Below, piece after piece: positions 27,932-34,614 of a stretch of 34,614 nt of DNA. The stretch comes from Rhodospirillales bacterium (GTDB taxonomy: Bacteria; Pseudomonadota; Alphaproteobacteria; Rhodospirillales; Casp-alpha2): positions 1 to 34,614 of the forward strand of contig JAJFIJ010000324.1 of assembly GCA_021775105.1 (NCBI GenBank), read 5' to 3'. Positions within the stretch are counted from its first letter, which is position 1. Every line of letters starts with the position of its first letter. The translations under genes were made by a program, and so were the position numbers. The notes under the pieces were generated by a model. The model was not told where the DNA came from. It saw nothing but the letters and a program-made list of their open reading frames with translations, and searched no databases.

Positions 27932-29731
27932 ATGTGCGGATTATGTGCCCTTTATGCTTACGATAGCGATGCCCCGCCGGTTGACCGGGCGGAGTTGGAA
28001 TCGATCAATGACGCGATGTTCCGGCGCGGCCCGGATGGTGAGGGAAGCTGGCTTTCAGATGATTACAGGGTTGGGCTGGCGCATCGACGTCTGGCAATCA
28101 TTGACCTGAGCGACGCGGCGGCCCAGCCAATGACGATGACCGGGCGGGACGGGTCGGCACCACGTTACCACATCACCTATAACGGTGAAATTTACAATTT
28201 CCGTGACCTGCGCCGTAACCTTGAGCAGACCGGAATCACCTTTACGACCGAATCCGACACAGAAGTTATCCTCCGGCTCTATGAGCGCGAGGGCGCGGAG
28301 ATGCTGGGGAAGTTGCGTGGCATGTTTGCCCTGGTCATCTGGGACAGTGTCGAGGAATCCCTGTTTCTGGCCCGCGATCCCTATGGCATCAAGCCACTCT
28401 ATTTTGCCGATGATGGTCATACCTTTCGTGCCGCGTCGCAGGTCAAGGCATTGCTGGCTGGCGGGCGGATCGATTCCACGCCCAACCCGGCCGGTCATGC
28501 CGGATTCTTCCTGTTTGGCAGTGTGCCTGATCCGCATACCCTGTTTGCCGGGGTCAAGGCTCTGCCCGCCGGTCACTGGATGGAAGTCAGAAAAGACGGG
28601 AACCGGCGGACGGGACGGTTCTTTGATATCAGTAGCGTGCTGGCCGGAGCGCCGGAATCGACAGACGTTGATTTGCGTGAAGCGCTTCTCGACAGCGTGC
28701 GCCATCATTTTGTCGCCGACGTTCCGGTTGGTGTATTTCTGTCGGCAGGTCTTGATTCAACATCGATTACGGCACTGGCGGCGGAATGCCAAGGGGAGCA
28801 ACTGCAAACGATTACCCTGGGGTTCGATGAATTTGGCGGTGACGCCAGAGATGAAGTGCCGTTAGCTGAACAGGTGGCCGCAGTATACGGCACGGACCAG
28901 CACACCGAACGGGTATCAAAAACCGATTTTGATGATGCGTTTGATGACATTCTGGACGTTATGGATCAGCCGTCGATTGATGGCGTAAACACCTTTTTTG
29001 TTGCCCGTACGGCCCGGCGAAATGGGTTGAAAGTGGCACTTTCCGGGCTTGGCGGAGACGAGTTGTTCGGCGGGTATGACAGTTTCAGGCAGGTGCCGGA
29101 CATGGTTGGGCGTGTTGGCGCGGTTCCCGGATCAGCGGCAGTTGGGAAACTGTTTCGTAAATTGAGCGCGCCGTTTATGGGTTACCTGACATCGCCAAAG
29201 GCGGCAGGTATCCTTGAATATGGCGGCAGCTACGGCGGGGCTTATCTGTTGCGCCGGGGGTTGCTGATGCCCTGGGAGCTGCCGAAAGTCATGGATACTG
29301 ACATGGCCCGTCAAGGCCTGCTTGATCTGGCTCCGGTGGCGATGCTGGACCAGGTTTCCCGGCCAATTACCGAACCGATGCGAAAAGTCGCCGCACTGGA
29401 AAGTGCTTTTTATATGCGTAACCAGTTGCTGCGGGATTCTGACTGGGCAGGCATGGCCAATTCGCTTGAAATCCGCGTGCCGCTGGTTGATCCGTTCCTT
29501 CTAAAAGCGATCCTGCCCTCAATCCTGAAGCCGGGCGGGTTGACAAAGCGTGACATGGCGATGACAGCGAAAACACCGTTACCCGATCAGGTTCTTGATC
29601 GGCAAAAAACCGGCTTCTTTATTCCGGTTGATCGCTGGCTTCGGGAGCGGAATTCGGGCAGCAAACAGGATCGCGGTTTGCGCGGTTGGGCAAAATCGGT
29701 TTACGCGTCTGCCAATTCGCTTTCGAAATAA
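27932..29731 (+). CDS. asnB: Glutamine-hydrolysing asparagine synthetase family protein
   Basis: The N-terminal class II glutaminase domain starts with the catalytic cysteine directly after Met (MCGLCALYA), with RRGPDGEG and [11 protein letters not shown]. The C-terminal synthetase domain has the PP-loop [18 protein letters not shown] (about residues 263-280; SAG where SGG is commoner), [13 protein letters not shown] and the late [14 protein letters not shown]. The product may be asparagine or another amide. Relatives in polysaccharide clusters are thought to amidate sugar acids, and the neighbours here (heptose, UDP-xylose) make that possible. The ATG at 27932 is fixed by the required Cys2. 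The 3' end overlaps the convergent UDP-xylose synthase gene by 31 bases. Confidence 0.88.
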   Translation: MCGLCALYAYDSDAPPVDRAELESINDAMFRRGPDGEGSWLSDDYRVGLAHRRLAIIDLSDAAAQPMTMTGRDGSAPRYHITYNGEIYNFRDLRRNLEQTGITFTTESDTEVILRLYEREGAEMLGKLRGMFALVIWDSVEESLFLARDPYGIKPLYFADDGHTFRAASQVKALLAGGRIDSTPNPAGHAGFFLFGSVPDPHTLFAGVKALPAGHWMEVRKDGNRRTGRFFDISSVLAGAPESTDVDLREALLDSVRHHFVADVPVGVFLSAGLDSTSITALAAECQGEQLQTITLGFDEFGGDARDEVPLAEQVAAVYGTDQHTERVSKTDFDDAFDDILDVMDQPSIDGVNTFFVARTARRNGLKVALSGLGGDELFGGYDSFRQVPDMVGRVGAVPGSAAVGKLFRKLSAPFMGYLTSPKAAGILEYGGSYGGAYLLRRGLLMPWELPKVMDTDMARQGLLDLAPVAMLDQVSRPITEPMRKVAALESAFYMRNQLLRDSDWAGMANSLEIRVPLVDPFLLKAILPSILKPGGLTKRDMAMTAKTPLPDQVLDRQKTGFFIPVDRWLRERNSGSKQDRGLRGWAKSVYASANSLSK

Positions 29732-30651
29732 CGGATCGTTTTCCCAAGCCCTTCTTCGAGCTGGATTGTCGGCTCCCAGCCAATTGTTGTTCTAGCCAGT
29801 GTGATATCAGGCTGGCGCTGCATGGGGTCATCTTCGGGCAACGGTCTGGTGGCCAGCTCGGATGATGATCCGGTTAACCGGATCACGGCTTCGGCCAGCT
29901 CACGAATGGTAAATTCGCCGGGATTGCCCAAATTCATTGGCCCCGTAACATCGTCCGGTGCGGCCATCAGGCGGATGAACCCTTCAATCAGATCATCGAC
30001 ATAACAGAAGGATCGGGTCTGTTCGCCGTCGCCATAGATGGTGATCGGCTCCCCCTTCAGGGCCTGAACAATGAAATTGGAAACAACCCGACCGTCATTG
30101 GGATGCATTCTGGGGCCATAAGTGTTGAATATCCGGGCGACGCGAATGTTCAGGTTGTGCTGGCGCTTGTAATCGAAAAACAGTGTTTCGGCACAGCGCT
30201 TGCCTTCGTCGTAACACGATCTCGGGCCAATCGGATTGACGCTGCCGCGATAACTTTCCGGTTGCGGATGAACCTCCGGATCGCCATACACTTCGCTGGT
30301 CGACGCCTGAAAGATTTTTGATTTGGTGCGTTTGGCGAGCCCCAGCATGTTGATCGCCCCGTGGACCGTGGTTTTTGTCGTCTGCACGGGATCAAACTGG
30401 TAATGCACCGGAGAGGCGGGGCAGGCGAGGTTGTAAATTTCATCAACCTCGAGATAGAGCGGGAACGTGATATCGTGGCGCATCAGTTCAAAATGTGGCT
30501 GATCAAGCAGGTGCAGGATATTGTCACGGGTGCCGGTGAAATAGTTATCCAGACATATTACGTCGTGGCCGTCGTTGATCAGGCGTTCGCAAAGGTGTGA
30601 GCCCAGAAACCCGGCACCGCCGGTAACCAGAATGCGTTTTCGTGTCTGCAT
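29701..30651 (-). CDS. UDP-glucuronate decarboxylase (UDP-xylose synthase)
   Basis: This extended SDR converts UDP-glucuronate to UDP-xylose. The 316 residues start [24 protein letters not shown] with the Rossmann GxxGxxG. They contain [41 protein letters not shown], with the catalytic YDEGK that is characteristic of UXS proteins, and end with the typical [23 protein letters not shown] use the ATG at 30651; a longer frame reaches 30774 into the phosphatase gene without family support. It implies xylose or a related pentose in a surface glycan. Its 3' end overlaps asnB by 31 bases, tail to tail. Confidence 0.92.
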   Translation of the reverse strand: MQTRKRILVTGGAGFLGSHLCERLINDGHDVICLDNYFTGTRDNILHLLDQPHFELMRHDITFPLYLEVDEIYNLACPASPVHYQFDPVQTTKTTVHGAINMLGLAKRTKSKIFQASTSEVYGDPEVHPQPESYRGSVNPIGPRSCYDEGKRCAETLFFDYKRQHNLNIRVARIFNTYGPRMHPNDGRVVSNFIVQALKGEPITIYGDGEQTRSFCYVDDLIEGFIRLMAAPDDVTGPMNLGNPGEFTIRELAEAVIRLTGSSSELATRPLPEDDPMQRQPDITLARTTIGWEPTIQLEEGLGKTIRYFESELADA

Positions 30652-30733
30652 GAGTGCCTTCAGAAATTTGAGAATTGAACCGGAGGGCAGACTATCACCC
30701 GACAGCCATTCTGACAAAGCCGTTTCACGGATT

Positions 30734-31441
30734 TCAGGTGTGCAGGAAACGGGTTTTGTTACCCTCCAGAACAAGGCAGGTCAGACACCCCGACCGATAG
30801 GCTCCGGTATCAATGCCGATCCGGTTTATTTGTACATCGGGGCGGCGTTCCGGCGTGTGACCGTGGACAATAATTTTGCCAAAGTCCCGGGTCGATTCAA
30901 GGAACGGTTTGCGAATCCACAGCATATCGAATACGGACTGTTCGCCAATCGGTATATTCGGATGCAGGCCTGCGTGGACAAACAGGTAATCGCCGTTTTC
31001 GTATGTCAACTCAAGATTATCGAGAAACAGCCGGTGCGATAGCGGCAATCCGGATAAAAACGCAAGCCTTAAGCGCGCATGCTCTTCTTCGCTGGCATAG
31101 GCGTCGACGGCTGGAATGTCATAACTTTTCAGCGTTTGATGTCCGCCGTTCGATAACCATCTGGTCGCCGTCGGCTCACCGTCAAGAAATTGCATCAGGT
31201 CGTGTTCGTGATTGCCGAGCAGCCAGATATTATGAAACCCCGATAAGGGCCGGGTGCAGAAACGCTCAATCACCTGTTTGGCGTCCGGGCCGCGGTCGAT
31301 GTAATCGCCAAGGTGAACGATTATGCGGATCAGTGACTGTCGGCTGTTTGCGTCCTGTTCAATCTTATCATATAGCGCGCGCAGCAAATCCAGCCGGCCA
31401 TGGATGTCGCCGATGGCATAAACCACCGTGCCGGCCCTCAC
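30734..31441 (-). CDS. PPP-family metallophosphoesterase (serine/threonine phosphatase-like)
   Basis: The protein has the three metal-binding motifs of PPP phosphatases: [10 protein letters not shown] (about residue 11), GDYIDRGPD (about 45) and GNHEHDLM (about 76), plus the later FVHAG and VHGHTP histidines. It could act on phosphoproteins or on small phosphate esters, including dinucleoside polyphosphates. I list it from the GTG at 31441 (235 residues). The frame stays open to a stop at 31595 and reads [25 protein letters not shown], which looks like a normal family N-terminus, yet no ATG, GTG or TTG occurs there. The true start is therefore unclear. It lies 82 bases upstream of the UDP-xylose synthase gene on the same strand. 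Confidence 0.85.
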   Translation of the reverse strand: MRAGTVVYAIGDIHGRLDLLRALYDKIEQDANSRQSLIRIIVHLGDYIDRGPDAKQVIERFCTRPLSGFHNIWLLGNHEHDLMQFLDGEPTATRWLSNGGHQTLKSYDIPAVDAYASEEEHARLRLAFLSGLPLSHRLFLDNLELTYENGDYLFVHAGLHPNIPIGEQSVFDMLWIRKPFLESTRDFGKIIVHGHTPERRPDVQINRIGIDTGAYRSGCLTCLVLEGNKTRFLHT

Positions 31442-31668
31442 TTCGGGCAGGTTTCCATCAATTTCGGGGCGATGGAAATTTTGAATGGCTGCTGCTCCTT
31501 TACGATCCTTGTGTTTATAGGGTCCGTTTTCTGACGGGTTCTCAAATGTAAGTGTTTCTTTCTGTATTATATGCTGGTTCAGGGTAATCTGTTTTTAAAG
31601 TTTGTCGGGTATCTTTCGTGCGAGACTAGGGCAACTGTGTAAGCACCAGAATCGGGATTTTTAACACT
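31442..31668. other. Divergent intergenic region between phosphatase and first GGDEF/EAL-like gene
   Basis: The left part (to about 31595) is an upstream continuation of the phosphatase frame. The remainder, about 31596-31668, is the upstream region of the gene at 31669. I see no convincing -35/-10 pair, operator or hairpin. Confidence 0.4.
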
Positions 31669-32919
31669 ATGGCGGAATGGGGCAGTTCAAGCACCAGCGC
31701 GGCGACGGGGTTCTCCACTTCTGAAGAATCCGTGCTGCTTGATCGCCTGAAGCGCATCGAAAACAATCCAGCTGGATATTTTGCCGTTCACGTTCACCTG
31801 TCCGATCTCCGCTCCAACAACAAACAGCCTCATTTTATCCAGATTGCCGCGCGCACGTTTGAAACCCTGCTGGAAAGCAATGACGCAGCGCTGTTTTCGC
31901 TCACCAACCTCGACCTGGTGTTGATTTGTCGCAATATCGCTGTCGACGAAGTGGATGTGGTGGTCGACCGGGCCCGGGCGCTGTTCAGTGAAGACCCGCT
32001 GGCGGAAATTGATGATTCCGGTTTCGAGGATAATTTTACAACATGGTATGATCTTTCCAGCACAGAGGATTATGCGTCTTTTTTCTCTATTGTCGCGGAT
32101 CTGTCGCTGGAAGCGGAGCGCGCCGCGCAAGAGGCAATGCGCCGCAAAGATCAGGACAAGGCCAAGGGTGAGCCGCTGTCGCCGACCAACCTGTCCGATC
32201 TCAACAAAAAGCTGATGAGCATGCGCATTGCCGATCTGATCCAGCATCAGACCTGTCTTCTGGTGCGTGCGGGTGGGGGTGGAGAGGTTGTCTTTCGCGA
32301 ACAGTTCATCTCGATGGGGAAGGTTCGTGAGCGGATTGCCCCGGAAACGGATTTTTTCGCCAACCCGTGGCTGTTTCAGTATCTGACAGAAAGCCTCGAC
32401 CGGCGGTTGCTTGGCGTTTTGTCCGAACGCGAATACGATGATGAGTTCGAGCCGATCAGCATCAACCTGAACATCAGCACAATCCTGTCGCGGGATTTCC
32501 AGCGGTTTCACCGGGTTGTTGGCGACCACGCCCCTGACGTCGTGGTTGAGTTGCAGGTGATCGATGTCTTCGCCGACCCGAAAAATTATGGTTACGCGCG
32601 CGATTCCTTGCAGGAGCGCGGCTACCGCGTTCTTATTGATGGCCTGGATCCGTTGTCGCTGCAATTTTTTGATCCCAGTATTCTGCGCTCCGATTTTCTG
32701 AAAATCAGCTGGAGCAACGCGCTCCAGGACGATGGGTCTGATGATCGCGAGGCGGAAATCAGGGATATCGTTGCCCATGTCGGCAAGAGCAGTGTGATTC
32801 TGGCGCGTGTCGATACGGAAAAGGCGGTAAAATGGGGCCTGGCGCTCGGTATCAGCCGGTTTCAGGGCTTTTTTATCGACCGGCTGGCCGAGGTTATCGG
32901 CAACGGCAAACGATTGTAG
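31669..32919 (+). CDS. Degenerate GGDEF-EAL-like protein, copy 1
   Basis: This 416-residue soluble protein has no signal peptide or membrane helix. Residues about 195-410 follow the EAL fold order: HQTCLLVR where EAL domains have YQPIV, then INLN, VVELQ, YRVLIDGL, LKISW, ILARVD and GISRFQGFF. The N of INLN, the E of VVEL, the first D of the DD loop, the K and the FQG are kept. The second D of the DDFGTG loop and the E of EGVE are lost, so cyclic-di-GMP hydrolysis is unlikely. Residues about 20-110 (to LFSEDPL) resemble a GGDEF fold without GGDEF. A linker with TWYD and GEPLSP joins them. It has a tandem paralogue downstream. The fold assignment is by eye; a binding or scaffold role is inference. 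Confidence 0.7.
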   Translation: MAEWGSSSTSAATGFSTSEESVLLDRLKRIENNPAGYFAVHVHLSDLRSNNKQPHFIQIAARTFETLLESNDAALFSLTNLDLVLICRNIAVDEVDVVVDRARALFSEDPLAEIDDSGFEDNFTTWYDLSSTEDYASFFSIVADLSLEAERAAQEAMRRKDQDKAKGEPLSPTNLSDLNKKLMSMRIADLIQHQTCLLVRAGGGGEVVFREQFISMGKVRERIAPETDFFANPWLFQYLTESLDRRLLGVLSEREYDDEFEPISINLNISTILSRDFQRFHRVVGDHAPDVVVELQVIDVFADPKNYGYARDSLQERGYRVLIDGLDPLSLQFFDPSILRSDFLKISWSNALQDDGSDDREAEIRDIVAHVGKSSVILARVDTEKAVKWGLALGISRFQGFFIDRLAEVIGNGKRL

Positions 32920-32967
32920 AATGATGGATCAGGACTTGAACCGGAATGTGAATTGGAATTGGAAATC

Positions 32968-34242
32968 ATGGCAGTAGCAGCCGAAAACCAGCGCAATTTG
33001 CCGAGTCAGGAAAACCTTCTGCTCGACTATATTCATCGTCTGGAAAGCCACAAACAGGATCGCAAGGTGGTGCATATGCACCTCTCAAGCCTGCGACCCT
33101 TCAATCGACGCGATCAGCATATCCGCACTGCCGCCGGCAGTTTTGATCCACTGGTATCGGAACTGCATGGTCAGATTTTCACGCTCAAGAATTCCGATAT
33201 CTTTTTTGTTTTCAAAAAGGAATTCCTGCCGCAAACGGAAACGATTGTGCAGAAGGTCCGCTTCCTGTTCAGCGATGATCCGCTGGTCACCGAAGAAAAC
33301 CCCAAGACCCCGCCTTTTGCCACCTGGTATGATGCCAACGATGATTTCGACACCATCCTCGGTCTGGTGCAGACCCTGGCCCAGGCCGAGCAGAAACGCC
33401 AATCCGTCGTTCGCGCCCGGATGGATTCCCGCGCCGCCCTGAAAGCCAAGCAGGAACAGGGCGAGCCGATGACCCCTGATGTTCTGGCCCGGCTTGAAAC
33501 CGCGCTGACCCGCGCCGATCTCTCCAATCTGGTGCGCCGCCAGTTTATCTGCAATGTCGATTCCAAAATGGTTCCGACCCAGGAGTTCAGCGAACTTTTC
33601 ATCTCGATCAAGGATTTGCGCGAAACCATCCTGCCCGGCGTCAACGTCACCGCCAACCGCTGGCTGTTCCAGCACCTGACGGAAACGCTCGATAAACGGA
33701 TGCTGTCGATGCTGACCAAGACCGACAGCATATCGATCTCCGGCGAAATCAGTTTCAACATCAATATCGCGACGGTTCTGTCACATGAATTCCAGTCGTT
33801 TGACGACAACATCTCGGCCTCACGCCGGGGCTCGATGATCATCGAGCTGCAAAAGGAAGACATGTTCGTCAATCTGTCATCGTATCTTTTCGCCCGCGAA
33901 TTCCTGCAGGAAAAAGGCTACCGCGTCTGTCTCGACGGACTGTCGCTGGAAGCGATCCAGATGCTCAATCTGGAGCGGCTTGGCGTCGATATCTGCAAGC
34001 TGGTCTGGCATCCGGAACTGGTTGACGGTGGCGAGCCGGTTCACGACGCCCTGACGCGGCTGGTCAAGCAGACGGGCAAACGGATGATTGTCATGTGCCG
34101 CTGCGACAACCGCGAAGCTGTCGATTTCGGCCGCTCTGTCGGGATCAGCCATTTTCAGGGCCGCTACGTGGAAAACCTGATCGCCGAAGACGGCCGCCGC
34201 CGCGAACTGCTGCGCCTGAAACGGCGGATCGAACGGAATTAG
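32968..34242 (+). CDS. Degenerate GGDEF-EAL-like protein, copy 2
   Basis: This 424-residue protein aligns end to end with the gene before it. Shared landmarks are LLLD near the start, LFSxDPL, TWYD, GEPxxP, FIS, NxWLFQxLTExLD, ISxNxNIxTxLSxxFQ, xELQ, EKGYRVxLDGL and GISxFQG. As in copy 1, EAL-type catalytic acids are missing (LDGLS for DDFGTG, MCRCDN for AEGVET), while N, E, first D and K are kept. No signal peptide or membrane helix is present. I start it at the ATG at 32968; a TTG at 32953 would add five residues. The 48-base gap from copy 1 suggests one transcript. It probably arose by tandem duplication. Confidence 0.72.
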   Translation: MAVAAENQRNLPSQENLLLDYIHRLESHKQDRKVVHMHLSSLRPFNRRDQHIRTAAGSFDPLVSELHGQIFTLKNSDIFFVFKKEFLPQTETIVQKVRFLFSDDPLVTEENPKTPPFATWYDANDDFDTILGLVQTLAQAEQKRQSVVRARMDSRAALKAKQEQGEPMTPDVLARLETALTRADLSNLVRRQFICNVDSKMVPTQEFSELFISIKDLRETILPGVNVTANRWLFQHLTETLDKRMLSMLTKTDSISISGEISFNINIATVLSHEFQSFDDNISASRRGSMIIELQKEDMFVNLSSYLFAREFLQEKGYRVCLDGLSLEAIQMLNLERLGVDICKLVWHPELVDGGEPVHDALTRLVKQTGKRMIVMCRCDNREAVDFGRSVGISHFQGRYVENLIAEDGRRRELLRLKRRIERN

Positions 34243-34271
34243 GGTTATTTATTTTCCACAAATGCGTCGTC

Positions 34272-34314
34272 GCGAATGAATCCATTCGCTCGGGATTTGT
34301 TTTGGTGCAAATCC
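34272..34314. repeat. Two adjacent hairpins after the second GGDEF/EAL-like gene
   Basis: GCGAATG (34272-34278) and CATTCGC (34283-34289) form a seven-base stem with a four-base loop. GGATTTG (34293-34299) and CAAATCC (34308-34314) form a second with an eight-base loop. Neither is followed by a clean T run, although the second has TTTT in its loop, so terminator function is uncertain. Confidence 0.5.
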
Positions 34315-34408
34315 GGGAAAGATCGGTTTTTATAGGTATTTTTCCGATAAAGTTCCATAAAACGGGAAAAGACCCGTATCCGGATAGGCAACACACCGCT
34401 GTGGGCAT

Positions 34409-34467
34409 GGGGGTGAAAGTTCCAACGGGAGAAACGCTCTTTAGCCGCGCTATCGCGCTTGACCCCC
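34409..34467 (+). ncRNA. Possible structured RNA segment, unidentified
   Basis: GGGGGT (34409-34414) can pair with ACCCCC (34462-34467), enclosing GAG-aaacg-CTC and GCGC-tatc-GCGC. This is a plausible multi-branched fold in otherwise non-coding DNA. I do not recognise it as a known riboswitch or sRNA, and no gene is visible downstream before the window ends. It is a low-confidence structure call only. Confidence 0.25.
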
Positions 34468-34517
34468 CCTAACCCTTGCATGTTTGATCTGCATGTTTTT
34501 CAGCGATGAAGGATATG

Positions 34518-34553
34518 CAGACAGAGGGATTATCGCGATAATCCCTCTGTCTG
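34518..34553. repeat. Perfect 36-bp palindrome
   Basis: CAGACAGAGGGATTATCG (34518-34535) is followed at once by its exact reverse complement (34536-34553), with no spacer and no mismatch. No T run follows, so it is not a standard terminator. It could be a regulator site, a repeat-family member or a bidirectional transcription stop. The rest of 34243-34614 has no convincing gene. A direct repeat TGCATGTTT lies just upstream (about 34478 and 34491). Confidence 0.8.
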
Positions 34554-34614
34554 GCGGGCTGGGCCGTTCCTGGCCTTGGCGATGAAGCGCCGTGGGGGAG
34601 CTTGGCCGGTCCGC

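Noticed and set aside
31687-32778. Open frame of 363 codons antisense to the first GGDEF/EAL-like gene
   Set aside because: The sense frame shows clear paralogy with the next gene and an EAL-like fold order. The antisense protein has no recognisable domain and is a by-product of codon bias.
34252-34260. TTTTCCACA, a match to the relaxed DnaA box (another at 4439-4447 in ubiE)
   Set aside because: Both are single isolated sites, one inside a coding region, with no cluster that would indicate an origin.
34401-34450. Resemblance of GGGGGTGAAAGTTCC to the FMN riboswitch core
   Set aside because: The match is short, the other conserved FMN blocks are missing and no riboflavin gene is visible.

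Overview
The window looks like chromosomal DNA of a free-living, Gram-negative alphaproteobacterium. The gene content supports this: mutM to rpsT to dnaA-dnaN-recF-gyrB, a ubiE-ubiB-coaBC-dut run, a CoaBC fusion, a bifunctional HldE and LPS-type heptose genes. A Rhodospirillales-like lineage is my best guess, but this is inference from gene order and protein style, with no phylogeny behind it. There is no phage, IS, CRISPR, rRNA or tRNA gene that I can recognise.

Layout. (1) 1-4604, minus strand: ubiE, ubiB, coaBC, dut, an Rrf2 regulator and the first 13 codons of a probable cysK. These are the quinone, CoA, dUTP and cysteine housekeeping genes. (2) 4680-6342, plus strand: mutM, a small exported protein and rpsT, which has a clear sigma70-type promoter and an intrinsic terminator. 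(3) 6343-7046: an AT-rich gap of about 0.7 kb upstream of dnaA. It holds a 12-bp direct repeat and a hairpin but no consensus DnaA box, so it is only a weak origin candidate. (4) 7047-13497: dnaA, dnaN, recF, gyrB. A terminator-like hairpin sits between dnaA and dnaN. (5) 13722-16555: a small accessory block with an AraC regulator, an AhpD-type CxxC protein, a VOC protein and a decayed alpha/beta hydrolase. (6) 16583-23453: a full-length arginine-kinase-type phosphagen kinase (rare in bacteria), ppc, an SDR and a class A penicillin-binding protein. (7) 23479-30651: envelope sugar genes. A minus-strand operon encodes a fused dehydrogenase/Gfo-Idh-MocA protein, gmhA and hldE; asnB and UDP-xylose synthase follow. 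(8) 30734-34242: a PPP-type phosphatase, then two tandem paralogous cytoplasmic proteins that I read as degenerate GGDEF-EAL proteins. (9) 34243-34614: a non-coding stretch dense in inverted repeats, including a perfect 36-bp palindrome.

The items most worth following up are the arginine kinase with all expected active-site residues, the tandem pseudo-GGDEF/EAL pair, the palindromic element that forms the end of hldE, and the structured 3' region. All motif and alignment statements were made by eye from the sequence and from memory of the families. No database search was run.
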